From CAZNPA01 sp964575095 (lineage in GTDB: Bacteria; Pseudomonadota; Alphaproteobacteria; Rickettsiales; SXRF01), in contig CAZNPA010000002.1 in assembly GCA_964575095.1 (NCBI GenBank), positions 186,001 to 250,000 on the forward strand: a DNA stretch of 64,000 bases. The letters run 5' to 3'. The notes beneath the pieces are model-generated. The model worked only from the letters and a program-made list of their open reading frames with translations, had not been told where the DNA came from and did no database searches. Numbering within the stretch: the stretch's first letter is position 1; every line of letters begins with the position of its first letter. The position numbers and the translations under genes were made by a program. Of the stretch, positions 1 through 9,353 are shown in pieces.

Positions 1-99
1 GCCGTGCAGCCCGACCTGCAATATATCGTCAACCCCGGCGTCAACCCGGCGGTGGACAATGCCACGGTCGTCGGCTTGCGCGTAGACATCAATTTCTAG
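1..99 (+). CDS. C-terminal end of an OprB-like carbohydrate porin (partial)
   Basis: The first 99 bases keep one reading frame open to a TAG stop and encode the last 32 residues of a protein truncated by the window edge. The tail contains LQYIVNPGVNPAVDNA followed by VVGLRVDINF. This is the ending typical of OprB-family carbohydrate-selective porins: a last beta strand with alternating hydrophobic residues and a C-terminal Phe that serves as the outer-membrane insertion signal. The role as an outer-membrane sugar or solute channel is inferred from this short tail only. Confidence 0.6.
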   Translation, partial: AVQPDLQYIVNPGVNPAVDNATVVGLRVDINF

Positions 100-139
100 T
101 GTAGCGTCGGCTGCCAAGCCTTGCTAAGGTGGGTGCGTG

Positions 140-1429
140 ATGTTTGCGCAGATCCGCCAGCTGAGAATTTATTGTTTGCAGCAATACCAGCGCGACCGGT
201 TTGATTTCCGGCTCTGGGGTGTCGCGGTGCTGGCGGCGCTGGTGTTTCCCTGGATATTCGTTACCCGCCGTGACGTAACGGACATGCTGTGCGTGCTCAT
301 CGGCATCTGTTTCCTGATACATTCTTACCGTGAGCGGCAATGGCAGTGGACGCGTGATCCGGCGCTGCGGATCGGCGTGTGCGCCTGGGTATGGCTGTGC
401 CTGGTGGTAAGCCCGCTGGCGGCGAACCCCGTTGCTTCGATTCTGGGCGCCCTGCCGTGGGTGCGTTTCCTGCTGCTCTACGCCGCCCTGCGTCACTGGC
501 TTTGCTCCAATGAAACGGTACTGCGGTTATTGGCGGGTTCGCTGCTGGTTTTAATCGCCCTGATATCGGCGGACACTCTGTGGCAATACATGTATGGCGT
601 TTCATTTTTCGGCCATGCCATCCCTGAAGGCGGCCGCCTTACCGGACCGATGCATCATGTCAGGGTCGGCATTTACCTGACGAAGATGATGGTGCCGCTG
701 CTGGCGCCGCTGCTGTATTTCACCCTGCGTGATAGCCAGTGGACATTATTGGGCATGGGCTGCTTTGTCTGCCTGTTGGCGGCGGCGGCTATTTTACTCT
801 CCGGCGAACGCACGGCGTTTTTCAGCATGGTATTTGCCATACTGGCCTTCGGCTTCCTGATGGTGTCCCGGTTGCCAAAAATAGGGATGATCTATTTTTC
901 CACGTTGTCGCTGTTGGTTGCAGGCGGGCTTTGGCTATGGCAAAGCCAAGATTGGGTACGGTACCGCATTGACGAGATGCTGTTTACGCTCAACGATTTC
1001 GGCGCGTCGCCCTACGGCAATTTGTTTATCGCCGGGTATGAGATGGGCAAGGAACACTGGCTGCTTGGCGTCGGCCTCAAAGGGTTCCGCGAGACGTGCC
1101 ATACGCTGATCGATCAGGGCGTCATTACTTACTGCAACCTGCATCCGCATAATCTCTATCTCGAATGGTGGGCTGAGGCGGGAGCGGTTGGCCTGGCGTT
1201 ATTTGTCGCGCTGGTGATCGCACTGCTGCGCGAGGGGTTCCAGCAATTTTATCGCGGGCGCGGATTGGCGCTGATTCTTCCCTGCGGCGCGTTGGCGACT
1301 TGTGTGGTACATTTTTTCCCGTTCATGGTGACGCAAAGCGCGTTCATCAACTGGGGAGCGCTGCTGTTATGGTATTCGCTGGCGCTAGGGATGTCGGGGC
1401 TCTCTCACGTTTCGGCGGCTAAGCCATGA
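140..1429 (+). CDS. O-antigen ligase family membrane protein (WaaL/Wzy_C-like)
   Basis: A polytopic inner-membrane protein of about 429 residues with roughly ten hydrophobic segments. It carries the SGERTA motif and, in the large periplasmic-loop region, LHPHNLYLEWWAEAGAVGL, the conserved His-Asn / Glu-x-Gly pattern of the O-antigen ligase/polymerase family (Wzy_C). Such proteins join undecaprenyl-linked glycans to lipid A-core or to another acceptor. A GTG at 137 lies directly before the ATG at 140; I prefer the ATG, which is preceded by an AAGGTGGG-like ribosome site. No other polysaccharide polymerisation genes adjoin it. It overlaps the convergent gene on its right by 11 bases. Substrate and acceptor cannot be told. 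Confidence 0.75.
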   Translation: MFAQIRQLRIYCLQQYQRDRFDFRLWGVAVLAALVFPWIFVTRRDVTDMLCVLIGICFLIHSYRERQWQWTRDPALRIGVCAWVWLCLVVSPLAANPVASILGALPWVRFLLLYAALRHWLCSNETVLRLLAGSLLVLIALISADTLWQYMYGVSFFGHAIPEGGRLTGPMHHVRVGIYLTKMMVPLLAPLLYFTLRDSQWTLLGMGCFVCLLAAAAILLSGERTAFFSMVFAILAFGFLMVSRLPKIGMIYFSTLSLLVAGGLWLWQSQDWVRYRIDEMLFTLNDFGASPYGNLFIAGYEMGKEHWLLGVGLKGFRETCHTLIDQGVITYCNLHPHNLYLEWWAEAGAVGLALFVALVIALLREGFQQFYRGRGLALILPCGALATCVVHFFPFMVTQSAFINWGALLLWYSLALGMSGLSHVSAAKP

Positions 1430-1865
1430 CGCCGTCCATGGAATAAGCGAAGCAGGCGTAAAAACCTTCCGGCGCCGCCAGCACGGTGCGCGCCTTGGCG
1501 CGGCAGAGATCGTATAGTATTTTCCAGCCGTTGCTTAGGTCATACACTTTAAACCGGTGATCGTCAGTGATATCGGGCGTGATATCGATGAAATCCTTGC
1601 TCAGTTTTCCGACGATTGATTTTACCTGACCCTGGAACAGGATAAAAATATCGCCGTCCTCGCACAGGAAAAGGTAGCCGTCGAAATCCGCCAGCCGATC
1701 GATCAGCGTCTTTGCCACGAAATGCGCGCGCAGCCCATGGTTATAGCGCTCCGGCTTGTCGGCAAGGTTGACATGGATGCAGCGCCAGCTGCTCATGGGA
1801 CTCGGCTCCAGCGATTTCACTTTCTCCAGCAGCCGTGCCGCGGCGTTTTGATGCACTATGTTCAT
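1419..1865 (-). CDS. hypothetical protein, 148 residues
   Basis: I do not recognise this protein. It is soluble, with no signal peptide or membrane segment, mixed alpha/beta in appearance, with a central stretch FDGYLFLCEDGDIFILFQG suggesting beta strands around an acidic turn. The frame extends to a GTG at 1874 and an ATG at 1871, but a strong GGAGGGG site at 1874-1880 sits eight bases before the ATG at 1865, so I start there. The gene converges on the O-antigen ligase-like gene, and tRNA-Ser lies upstream on the same strand. Confidence 0.6.
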   Translation of the reverse strand: MNIVHQNAAARLLEKVKSLEPSPMSSWRCIHVNLADKPERYNHGLRAHFVAKTLIDRLADFDGYLFLCEDGDIFILFQGQVKSIVGKLSKDFIDITPDITDDHRFKVYDLSNGWKILYDLCRAKARTVLAAPEGFYACFAYSMDGVMA

Positions 1866-1971
1866 AATCATCACCCCTCCTTAAAACCTTCTCTAAAAAA
1901 GGAGCAATAATCGTGCCAGATTTCGGGAGTAGAAATAGAATGAATACTATTAAATAACAATAGATTATAAC

Positions 1972-2061
1972 TGGCGGAGAGGGGGGGATTCGAACCCCCG
2001 AGACACTTGCATGTCTAACGGTTTTCGAGACCGCCGCGATCGACCACTCTGCCACCTCTCC
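1972..2061 (-). tRNA. tRNA-Ser (anticodon CGA)
   Basis: On the minus strand the sequence folds into a class II tRNA: acceptor GGAGAGG pairs with CCTCTCC, the anticodon arm is GCGGT-CTCGAAA-ACCGT giving anticodon CGA, there is a long variable arm TAGACATGCAAGTGTCTC, and the T arm is GGGGG-TTCGAAT-CCCCC. The discriminator is G and CCA is encoded. It reads UCG codons. Confidence 0.97.
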
Positions 2062-2064
2062 GCT

Positions 2065-2102
2065 AGATGTTCTTGGGCGAGCAGGCAAGCCTTAGAACAT
2101 CT
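2065..2102. repeat. 9-bp inverted repeat immediately upstream of tRNA-Ser
   Basis: AGATGTTCT (2065-2073) is matched by AGAACATCT (2094-2102), a perfect 9-bp inverted repeat with about 20 bases between, lying just 5' of tRNA-Ser where its promoter would be expected. It could be a protein site or an RNA hairpin in the tRNA precursor leader. Confidence 0.55.
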
Positions 2103-2123
2103 TATGTCCCCCGAAGCCTCCTG

Positions 2124-2149
2124 TCCTCCGAAGATTTAGCGTAGGAGGA
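2124..2149. repeat. short hairpin-forming sequence TCCTCC...GGAGGA
   Basis: TCCTCC at 2124-2129 is complementary to GGAGGA at 2144-2149 across a 14-base loop. It resembles small dispersed palindromes found between genes in many Gram-negative genomes. No second copy is clearly present in the window. Most of the 300-base gap between tRNA-Ser and rplU consists of this, the inverted repeat on its left and the heptamer array on its right. Confidence 0.4.
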
Positions 2150-2241
2150 TGGCGTAGGAAGACTGTCGCAACGTAAGGAAAGCCAGAAATCAGAAGCAGG
2201 ATATAAAGTCAAGAAATCGAATGGTTATGGTCGGATTTCCG

Positions 2242-2269
2242 CCATCCGTTATCCGTCATCCGCCATCCG
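2242..2269. repeat. tandem heptamer array, four 7-bp units YYATCCG
   Basis: Four consecutive units CCATCCG, TTATCCG, TCATCCG and CCATCCG form an exact 7-bp periodic array ending eight bases before the -35 of the rplU promoter. It belongs to the set of heptamer arrays described in the findings. Confidence 0.8.
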
Positions 2270-2277
2270 AATTACGG

Positions 2278-2306
2278 TTGACAACGGCCATGATCTCATC
2301 TATTTT
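2278..2306 (+). promoter_or_regulatory. sigma-70 type promoter for rplU-rpmA
   Basis: TTGACA at 2278-2283, a 17-base spacer, and TATTTT at 2301-2306 make a near-consensus housekeeping promoter. The predicted start near 2313 leaves a leader of about 50 bases before the rplU ATG. Confidence 0.75.
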
Positions 2307-2361
2307 GCACGTCCTTTTGCGATAAAAGAAATAAATTATTATATAAAACAGGAATTTAGTC

Positions 2362-2661
2362 ATGTTTGCGGTGATTCGTACCGGTGGTAAGCAATATAGC
2401 GTCAAAAGCGGCGACGTCATTGATGTTGAAAAGATGGACGGCAATGCCGGCGACAAGCTGGAAATAACCGAAGTGTTGGTAGCCGGTGCCAAAATCGGCG
2501 CGCCGCTTTTAGCTGGCGCCAAGGTGCTGGCTGAGATCGTCAAGCAGTTCCGCGACGACAAGGTCATCATCTTCAAGAAGCGCCGCCGCCACAACTACCG
2601 CCGCACCAAGGGCCACCGCCAGTACCTGACGCAGATCAAAATAACAGATATCAAGGCTTAA
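2362..2661 (+). CDS. rplU: 50S ribosomal protein L21
   Basis: This 99-residue protein matches L21 along its full length: it begins MFAVIRTGGKQYSVKSGD and has the basic rRNA-binding segment KKRRRHNYRRTKGHRQ near residues 74-89. L21 binds 23S rRNA and contacts L20 in the large subunit. A good promoter lies 60 bases upstream and AGGA precedes the ATG. It is followed nine bases later by rpmA, the universal bacterial pairing, and the two probably form one short transcript ended by a hairpin after rpmA. Confidence 0.97.
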   Translation: MFAVIRTGGKQYSVKSGDVIDVEKMDGNAGDKLEITEVLVAGAKIGAPLLAGAKVLAEIVKQFRDDKVIIFKKRRRHNYRRTKGHRQYLTQIKITDIKA

Positions 2662-2670
2662 GAGGGCACC

Positions 2671-2922
2671 ATGGCACATAAAAAAGCAGGCGGCAGCTCA
2701 CGCAACGGACGCGATTCGGCAGGCCGCAGACTCGGCCTCAAGAAATTCGGCGGGCAGATCGTCATCCCCGGCAACATCATCGTTCGCCAGCGCGGCACCA
2801 AATATCACCCCGGTCAGGGCGTCGATATGGGTCTCGACCACACCATTTTCGCCGTCATCGAAGGCCGCGTTGAATTCAAGCAAAAAGCCGCCGGCAAAAT
2901 GTTCGTGTCGGTCGTTGCGTAA
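2671..2922 (+). CDS. rpmA: 50S ribosomal protein L27
   Basis: An 83-residue protein with the L27 N-terminus [16 protein letters not shown] and the core [17 protein letters not shown]. The flexible N-terminal tail reaches toward the peptidyl transferase centre. The protein starts directly with AHKKA, so the cleavable N-terminal extension found in Firmicutes L27 is absent, as in other Proteobacteria. It lies nine bases after rplU and before a clear intrinsic terminator. Confidence 0.97.
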   Translation: MAHKKAGGSSRNGRDSAGRRLGLKKFGGQIVIPGNIIVRQRGTKYHPGQGVDMGLDHTIFAVIEGRVEFKQKAAGKMFVSVVA

Positions 2923-2950
2923 TACGCTGGCTGCGCTAACAACGTAAGAA

Positions 2951-2971
2951 GGGCGGGCAACCGCCCTTTTT
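2951..2971 (+). terminator. intrinsic terminator after rpmA
   Basis: GGGCGG-GCAA-CCGCCC forms a perfect 6-bp GC stem with a tetraloop at 2951-2966, followed directly by TTTTTAT. Confidence 0.9.
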
Positions 2972-3074
2972 ATTTCGTAATAATCTGAAAATCATAAAGA
3001 ATACCCGTTTACCCGTTAGAAAGCATTCACTGGTATAATGGAAGGCTCATCATCGTTTATCGTGTGGGGAAATT

Positions 3075-3410
3075 ATGTCGCATCTTTCTAACGAAATGAA
3101 AAAACATGGGCTTTCTTTTTCGTTGATTGACGACGGTCGTCGCGCCGCATGTTATGCGAAGACAAAAGCGCTGACCGCGATCAAAAACGAGCTGATCATG
3201 GCCAATATTTCCTACAACCCCATCCATGGCGGGCTTACGGTCGAGAAGGAAGACTTCACAAAAATCCGCGCGCTGGGTGTCGGGATAGATCAGGCGGTGG
3301 CCGCGCAGCCGGTTTTGGCAGGTCCTGCTCAATCCGGTTCGTGGGCACAGTCGCTGGAGCGTGATGGTGGGCCGCTCACCGATGGCCGCGGTAATCCGCT
3401 CCACAGATAA
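3075..3410 (+). CDS. hypothetical protein, 111 residues
   Basis: I do not recognise this small soluble protein. It begins MSHLSNEMKKHGLSFSLID and ends in a Gly/Pro-rich tail GGPLTDGRGNPLHR that is likely disordered. A GGGGA site lies well placed before the ATG. It sits alone between the rpmA terminator and hairpins preceding obgE, so it is probably its own transcription unit. No membrane segment or signal peptide is visible. Confidence 0.6.
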   Translation: MSHLSNEMKKHGLSFSLIDDGRRAACYAKTKALTAIKNELIMANISYNPIHGGLTVEKEDFTKIRALGVGIDQAVAAQPVLAGPAQSGSWAQSLERDGGPLTDGRGNPLHR

Positions 3411-3421
3411 CAAAATCATTT

Positions 3422-3472
3422 GCCCGGCAAGGCCGGGCGGGCTAAAGAGGGGGAGGCAGACGCCCCTTTTTT
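3422..3472 (+). terminator. hairpins and T-run before obgE (probable terminator)
   Basis: GCCCGGC-AAG-GCCGGGC (3422-3438) is a strong 7-bp hairpin without a T-run. A second, AGGGG...CCCCT (3448-3467), runs into TTTTTT. Together they probably end transcription of the small gene upstream. The second ends only 12 bases before the obgE ATG, so it may also affect obgE expression. Confidence 0.55.
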
Positions 3473-3477
3473 ATTAG

Positions 3478-5596
<2,119 letters not shown>

Positions 5597-5626
5597 GAAT
5601 GCGTTTGATTGGAATATAAGCCACTT

Positions 5627-6910
5627 ATGACCGCCAAGGTGAAAATGGAAGAGCCCGACCTTCACGGCCTGATGCAGGGCATCGGCAAGCGCGCGCGGGT
5701 GGCGTATGAGGTGCTCTCCGGCGTGCCCGACGGGCAGAAGGACATGGCGCTGGTGCAGTCGGCGATCACGCTGCGCGACCGCACGCCGGAGATTTTGGCC
5801 GCTAACCAAAAAGATTTGGCCTATGCTCAGGAAAAAAATCTCGACGCGGCGATGATCGATCGCTTGAAGCTGGACGAAGCGCGCGTCGAAGCCATGGCGG
5901 CAAGTTTGGAAACGGTCGCCACCATGCCCGATCCGGTCAATAAAATCATCGACGAGTGGGAGCGCCCGAACGGCCTCGTCATCCAGCGCGTGTCGATACC
6001 GCTCGGCGTCATCGGCGTGATTTACGAATCGCGTCCCGGCGTCACCGCCGACGCGGCAGGGCTTTGCATCAAATCCGGCAACGCGGCGATTTTGCGCGGC
6101 GGATCGGAGAGTCTGCATTCGTCGCAGGTGATTATCGAATGCATCCACGAAGGATTGAAATTGGCGGAACTGCCGGAAGACGCGGTGCAGCTGGTGCCGA
6201 CGCGCGACCGCGAGGCGGTGGGCGAGATGCTGGCCATGTCCGGCCTAATCGACGTCATCGTGCCGCGCGGCGGAAAATCATTGTGCGAGCGCGTGATGAA
6301 AGAGAGCAGAATTCCGACGCTGCTGCATCTCGAAGGCAATTGCCACACCTATATCCATAAAGACGCCGACCCCGATATGGCGTGCGAGGTGCTCTTGAAT
6401 GCCAAGATGCGCCGCGTCGGCATCTGCGGCGCCACCGAGTCGCTGGTCATCGACGAGGCGGCGGCGAAACCCATGCTGCCGATGCTGGCTGACGCGCTGG
6501 CCAAGGCGGGCTGTGAGATGCGCGGCGACAAGAAGGCGCAGGCGCTGGACAAGCGCATCATAGCGGCAACGGAAGAAGACTGGAGCACGGAATATCTGGC
6601 GCCGGTCATTTCGATCAAGGTAGTAAAGAACCTCGACGAGGCGATAGCGCACATCAACCGCTACGGCTCGCACCACACCGACGCCATCATCACTGGCGAT
6701 AAGAACACGGCGCGCAAATTCCTGCGCGAGGTGGACAGCGCCATCGTGCTCGTCAACGCCTCGACGCAATACGCCGACGGCGGCGAGTTCGGCTTCGGCG
6801 CCGAGATCGGCATCTCGACCGGAAGGCTGCACGCCCGCGGCCCCGTCGGCGCCGAGCAGCTGACGACGTATAAATATGTGGTGCATGGAACGGGACAGGT
6901 GCGGCCTTGA
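5627..6910 (+). CDS. proA: glutamate-5-semialdehyde dehydrogenase (gamma-glutamyl phosphate reductase)
   Basis: ProA reduces gamma-glutamyl phosphate to glutamate semialdehyde with NADPH in proline synthesis. The aldehyde dehydrogenase fold is evident from GVIGVIYESRPGVT, the catalytic cysteine in RRVGICGATES, and the C-terminal GFGAEIGISTGRLHARGP. The open frame begins at a TTG at 5609; the ATG at 5627 is the likelier start, and the ATG at 5645 has the better AAGG spacing, so the exact start is uncertain. A palindromic repeat begins four bases after the stop. Confidence 0.96.
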   Translation: MTAKVKMEEPDLHGLMQGIGKRARVAYEVLSGVPDGQKDMALVQSAITLRDRTPEILAANQKDLAYAQEKNLDAAMIDRLKLDEARVEAMAASLETVATMPDPVNKIIDEWERPNGLVIQRVSIPLGVIGVIYESRPGVTADAAGLCIKSGNAAILRGGSESLHSSQVIIECIHEGLKLAELPEDAVQLVPTRDREAVGEMLAMSGLIDVIVPRGGKSLCERVMKESRIPTLLHLEGNCHTYIHKDADPDMACEVLLNAKMRRVGICGATESLVIDEAAAKPMLPMLADALAKAGCEMRGDKKAQALDKRIIAATEEDWSTEYLAPVISIKVVKNLDEAIAHINRYGSHHTDAIITGDKNTARKFLREVDSAIVLVNASTQYADGGEFGFGAEIGISTGRLHARGPVGAEQLTTYKYVVHGTGQVRP

Positions 6911-6913
6911 TTG

Positions 6914-6974
6914 TCATCCTGAGCGAGCGGAGCGAGTCGAAGGATCTAAGATCCCTCGGCTGCGCTCGGGATTG
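6914..6974. repeat. palindromic repeat element, intergenic copy
   Basis: The 61-base segment starts TCATCCTGAGCG, has AGTCGAAGGATCT in the middle, then AGATCCCTCGGCTGCGCTC and ends GGGAT. Its two halves are largely complementary, so it can form a long hairpin. A second copy, 73 bases, lies in frame inside polA at 28148-28220. This copy fills the whole proA-nadD gap and ends two bases before the nadD ATG. Confidence 0.85.
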
Positions 6975-6976
6975 AT

Positions 6977-7570
6977 ATGTTACCAATCTACACCAAAAAT
7001 CGCACCATCGGTCTGCTGGGAGGCTCGTTCAATCCCGCGCATGATGGGCATCTGCATCTTTCGCTCGAAGCTTTGAAAAGACTTAAGCTCGACGCGGTAT
7101 GGTGGCTGGTTTCGCCGGGAAATCCGCTCAAGGATTCATCGGACATGATGCCGTATGCAAAAAGATTTGAGGCGGCAAAAGCGATGGTGGCGCATCCTTC
7201 CATCGTCGTCTCCGATATCGAAACACAGATGGGCACGCGCTATAGCGTCGATACGATAACCGAGCTGCAGAGCCGGTTTCCCGGCACGCAATTTATCTGG
7301 TTGATGGGTGCCGATAATTTGTCCTCGCTGCATCGCTGGCATCGCTGGCGGCATTTCTGTAACTTGATTCCGATAGCGGTATTCGACCGTGCGCCGTTTT
7401 CGCACACGGCGCAGCAGAGCAAAGCCTATCACACGCTCTCAAAATTTTTATTAAAAAACAGCGAGATAAAAAGGATGAAATCTGCACCAGCATTGGCGTT
7501 TATACCCATGCGCCGCCACCCGCTTTCATCCACTGCCGTGCGAAAACGCTTGGAAAAAGGGCGGAAATAG
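6977..7570 (+). CDS. nadD: nicotinate-nucleotide adenylyltransferase
   Basis: NadD converts nicotinate mononucleotide and ATP to deamido-NAD. The nucleotidyltransferase signature GGSFNPAHDGHL (residues 15-26), with its HxGH ATP-binding element, and the C-terminal SSTAVRKRL (ISSTxIR-type motif) are present, and 197 residues is normal. WLMGADNLSSLHRWHRW is also typical of the family. The ATG follows directly on the palindromic repeat and has no clear ribosome site, so the repeat forms its translation initiation region. It is followed by rsfS and rlmH as in many Alphaproteobacteria. Confidence 0.94.
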   Translation: MLPIYTKNRTIGLLGGSFNPAHDGHLHLSLEALKRLKLDAVWWLVSPGNPLKDSSDMMPYAKRFEAAKAMVAHPSIVVSDIETQMGTRYSVDTITELQSRFPGTQFIWLMGADNLSSLHRWHRWRHFCNLIPIAVFDRAPFSHTAQQSKAYHTLSKFLLKNSEIKRMKSAPALAFIPMRRHPLSSTAVRKRLEKGRK

Positions 7571-7578
7571 GGCATAAT
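7550..7578 (+). promoter_or_regulatory. possible promoter for rsfS-rlmH
   Basis: TTGGAA at 7550-7555 and CATAAT at 7573-7578 are separated by 17 bases, inside and just after the end of nadD. A start near 7585 would give a 40-base leader containing the AAGGAG ribosome site of rsfS. Confidence 0.5.
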
Positions 7579-7641
7579 GAAGCTGTAGGGTTTAGGTAGA
7601 ACCTTACGTCAGAAAGGAGAACCGCCATAGTTACAAAAACA

Positions 7642-8001
7642 TTGAAACTATCTCCCTCCAAGATCCAACGCCTCATCCATCGTTCCCTCGACGCACACAA
7701 AGCCGAAAATATCGTCTCCGTAGACCTCTCCGGCAAAGCCGATTTTGCCGACAGCATGATTATCGCCAGCGGTACCTCACAGCGCCATGTCAACGCGCTG
7801 GCGGATCACGTTGTCGAAGTCTTGAAAGGCATCGGCCTGAACCCGATTCCGGTCGAAGGAAAAGAGCCCGGCGACTGGGTGCTGGTTGATGCCGGGGATA
7901 CCATCGTCCATCTCTTCCGCCCGGAAATACGCACGCATTATAATCTGGAGAAGATGTGGTCGGTTGCGCTGCCGCAATCGTCGCTGGAAGCGGTGCATTA
8001 A
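7642..8001 (+). CDS. rsfS: ribosome silencing factor RsfS
   Basis: RsfS binds L14 and blocks subunit joining when nutrients are short. The protein matches the family: IVSVDLSGKADFADSMIIASGTSQRHVNALADHV, GDWVLVDAGDTIVHLF, RPEIRTHYNLEKMW. The start is odd. The first conventional codon is TTG at 7642, but it has no ribosome site at the right distance. A strong AAGGAG at 7614-7619 sits seven bases before an in-frame ATA at 7627, and no ATG, GTG or TTG lies between the preceding stop and 7642. I list the TTG as the conservative start; the true one may be the ATA, adding five residues. Confidence 0.9.
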   Translation: MKLSPSKIQRLIHRSLDAHKAENIVSVDLSGKADFADSMIIASGTSQRHVNALADHVVEVLKGIGLNPIPVEGKEPGDWVLVDAGDTIVHLFRPEIRTHYNLEKMWSVALPQSSLEAVH

Positions 8002-8007
8002 AGGGAT

Positions 8008-8463
8008 ATGCGGATCCTCATCGCCGCCATCGGCAAGGCCAGGGCCTCGCCCGAACAGCAATTATATCTGGATTATACCAAACGGCTTAAATGGAAAATC
8101 GAATGCAGGGAATTCGACGTCAAGCTGCCGGACGCAACGCAGCGCAAAGCGCGCGAAGGCGAGCAATTGCTTGCCGCCTGCAAGGGCTACGATAAAATCA
8201 TCGTCCTCGACGAAACCGGAAAAAACGTAAGCAGCCCCGAATTCGCCGAGCAATTGCAACGCTGGCAGGGGCAAGGGAGTTCGTCATTCGCTTTTGTCAT
8301 CGGCGGCGCCGATGGGTTGGATAAAAACGTCCTCGAAAAATCGCATTTAATATGGTCGCTGGGGAAAGTCACCTGGCCGCACATGCTGGTGCGCGCGCTT
8401 TTGGCTGAGCAATTGTACCGCGCCTGGTCGATTATCAGCGGTCACCCCTACCACCGCGCCTGA
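8008..8463 (+). CDS. rlmH: 23S rRNA pseudouridine-1915 N3-methyltransferase
   Basis: RlmH is a SPOUT-fold methyltransferase that modifies pseudouridine 1915 in helix 69 of 23S rRNA. The protein starts MRILIAAIGKARASPEQ and contains the knot signatures LDETGKNVSSPEFAE, FVIGGADGLDKNV and the C-terminal LLAEQLYRAWSIISGHPYHRA that binds SAM. Length 151 is standard. It lies six bases after rsfS, the usual pairing, and converges on a pseudopilin gene. Confidence 0.96.
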   Translation: MRILIAAIGKARASPEQQLYLDYTKRLKWKIECREFDVKLPDATQRKAREGEQLLAACKGYDKIIVLDETGKNVSSPEFAEQLQRWQGQGSSSFAFVIGGADGLDKNVLEKSHLIWSLGKVTWPHMLVRALLAEQLYRAWSIISGHPYHRA

Positions 8464-8470
8464 AGCGCGA

Positions 8471-9286
8471 TTACCACGCTGTCATCTTGAAATACAGACG
8501 CAGCAAATTCGCATCCTGGCCGTTGTATGCCGAGGGAGTTGAGTTAGACGTCCGTGAACACCGAGCCGGGAACGGAATTTGGAATCCATCGGCATCACAA
8601 TTGGCAGGAGGCGTAGGGTTAGCGGCGGGAGGGTACACGCAAGGGCATGGGCTTATTACCGATCCCCAGGCGGTGATATTTCCTTTGTCTGGAGAGCCGT
8701 CATCCCATTTCGTATCGATCATTGAAGCATTAACGTGACTAAAAGTGAGCTGGAGACCGCTTGCGCTTAAGGGAACACCGCCAAATAATTTCTTGGCAAG
8801 ACCGATGAAAAACCGGTGTTGTCGAGAGGAGGGCTCGTAATAGGCCAGAACACCCCCGTGGTTTTTCGTTATCGGGAAGCCGGTGCCGGCGTTAAAGCCG
8901 CCATCGAATTTCCCCTCGATTAAGTTGGCGGCACCCAGCTGAAGCCAGAAATCGGAATATTCCAGTTCGAATGGGCAGGCGAAGCCCGTATCGGCATTGG
9001 CATTACCCGTATCGTTACATTCCAGCGTCGAATCGCCATTGCCGTTTATGGCGCCGGCAAAGAACGTAGTGGCGGACGGAAGATCGCCGGGGTAGCCGTT
9101 ATATTTGTTGCGGAAGGCCGATATGGCAATGTTATAGGATTCCAGCTGCTTCATCATGCGGCGGTATTCCGCAGCGGCGATCAGATCCTTGCCGAACACG
9201 ACGCCGCCCACGATCAGGCCGATAATCACCAGCACGATCGAAAGCTCAATTAGGGTAAAGCCGGATTGCTTAGTGGTACGAACCAT
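8471..9286 (-). CDS. pseudopilin-like protein with prepilin N-terminal methylation motif
   Basis: The N-terminus MVRTTKQSGFTLIELSIVL is a classic class III prepilin signal: cleavage after the Gly, methylated Phe+1, Glu+5, then a hydrophobic helix. The 271-residue protein continues with KYNGYPGDLPSATTFF, NGNGDSTLECN and DTKWDDGSPDKGN, elements it shares with the two other pilins in the window. Such proteins are major or minor subunits of type IV (MSHA-like) pili or type II secretion pseudopili. A TATTAT-like -10 precedes the ATG closely and no ribosome site is evident. A second such gene lies just upstream on the same strand. Confidence 0.85.
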   Translation of the reverse strand: MVRTTKQSGFTLIELSIVLVIIGLIVGGVVFGKDLIAAAEYRRMMKQLESYNIAISAFRNKYNGYPGDLPSATTFFAGAINGNGDSTLECNDTGNANADTGFACPFELEYSDFWLQLGAANLIEGKFDGGFNAGTGFPITKNHGGVLAYYEPSSRQHRFFIGLAKKLFGGVPLSASGLQLTFSHVNASMIDTKWDDGSPDKGNITAWGSVISPCPCVYPPAANPTPPANCDADGFQIPFPARCSRTSNSTPSAYNGQDANLLRLYFKMTAW

Positions 9287-9353
9287 AAGACCATAATATC
9301 AAAAATTATTCTAATTGAAATAGTTAACTTGGCTCCGCGCACGAAATAAGAAT

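Noticed and set aside
2242..2269. Iteron-type origin or regulator binding repeats
   Set aside because: The same 7-base periodicity with other sequences occurs inside genes, so a common DnaA or iteron function is unlikely; no DnaA-box cluster was seen near rpmH either.
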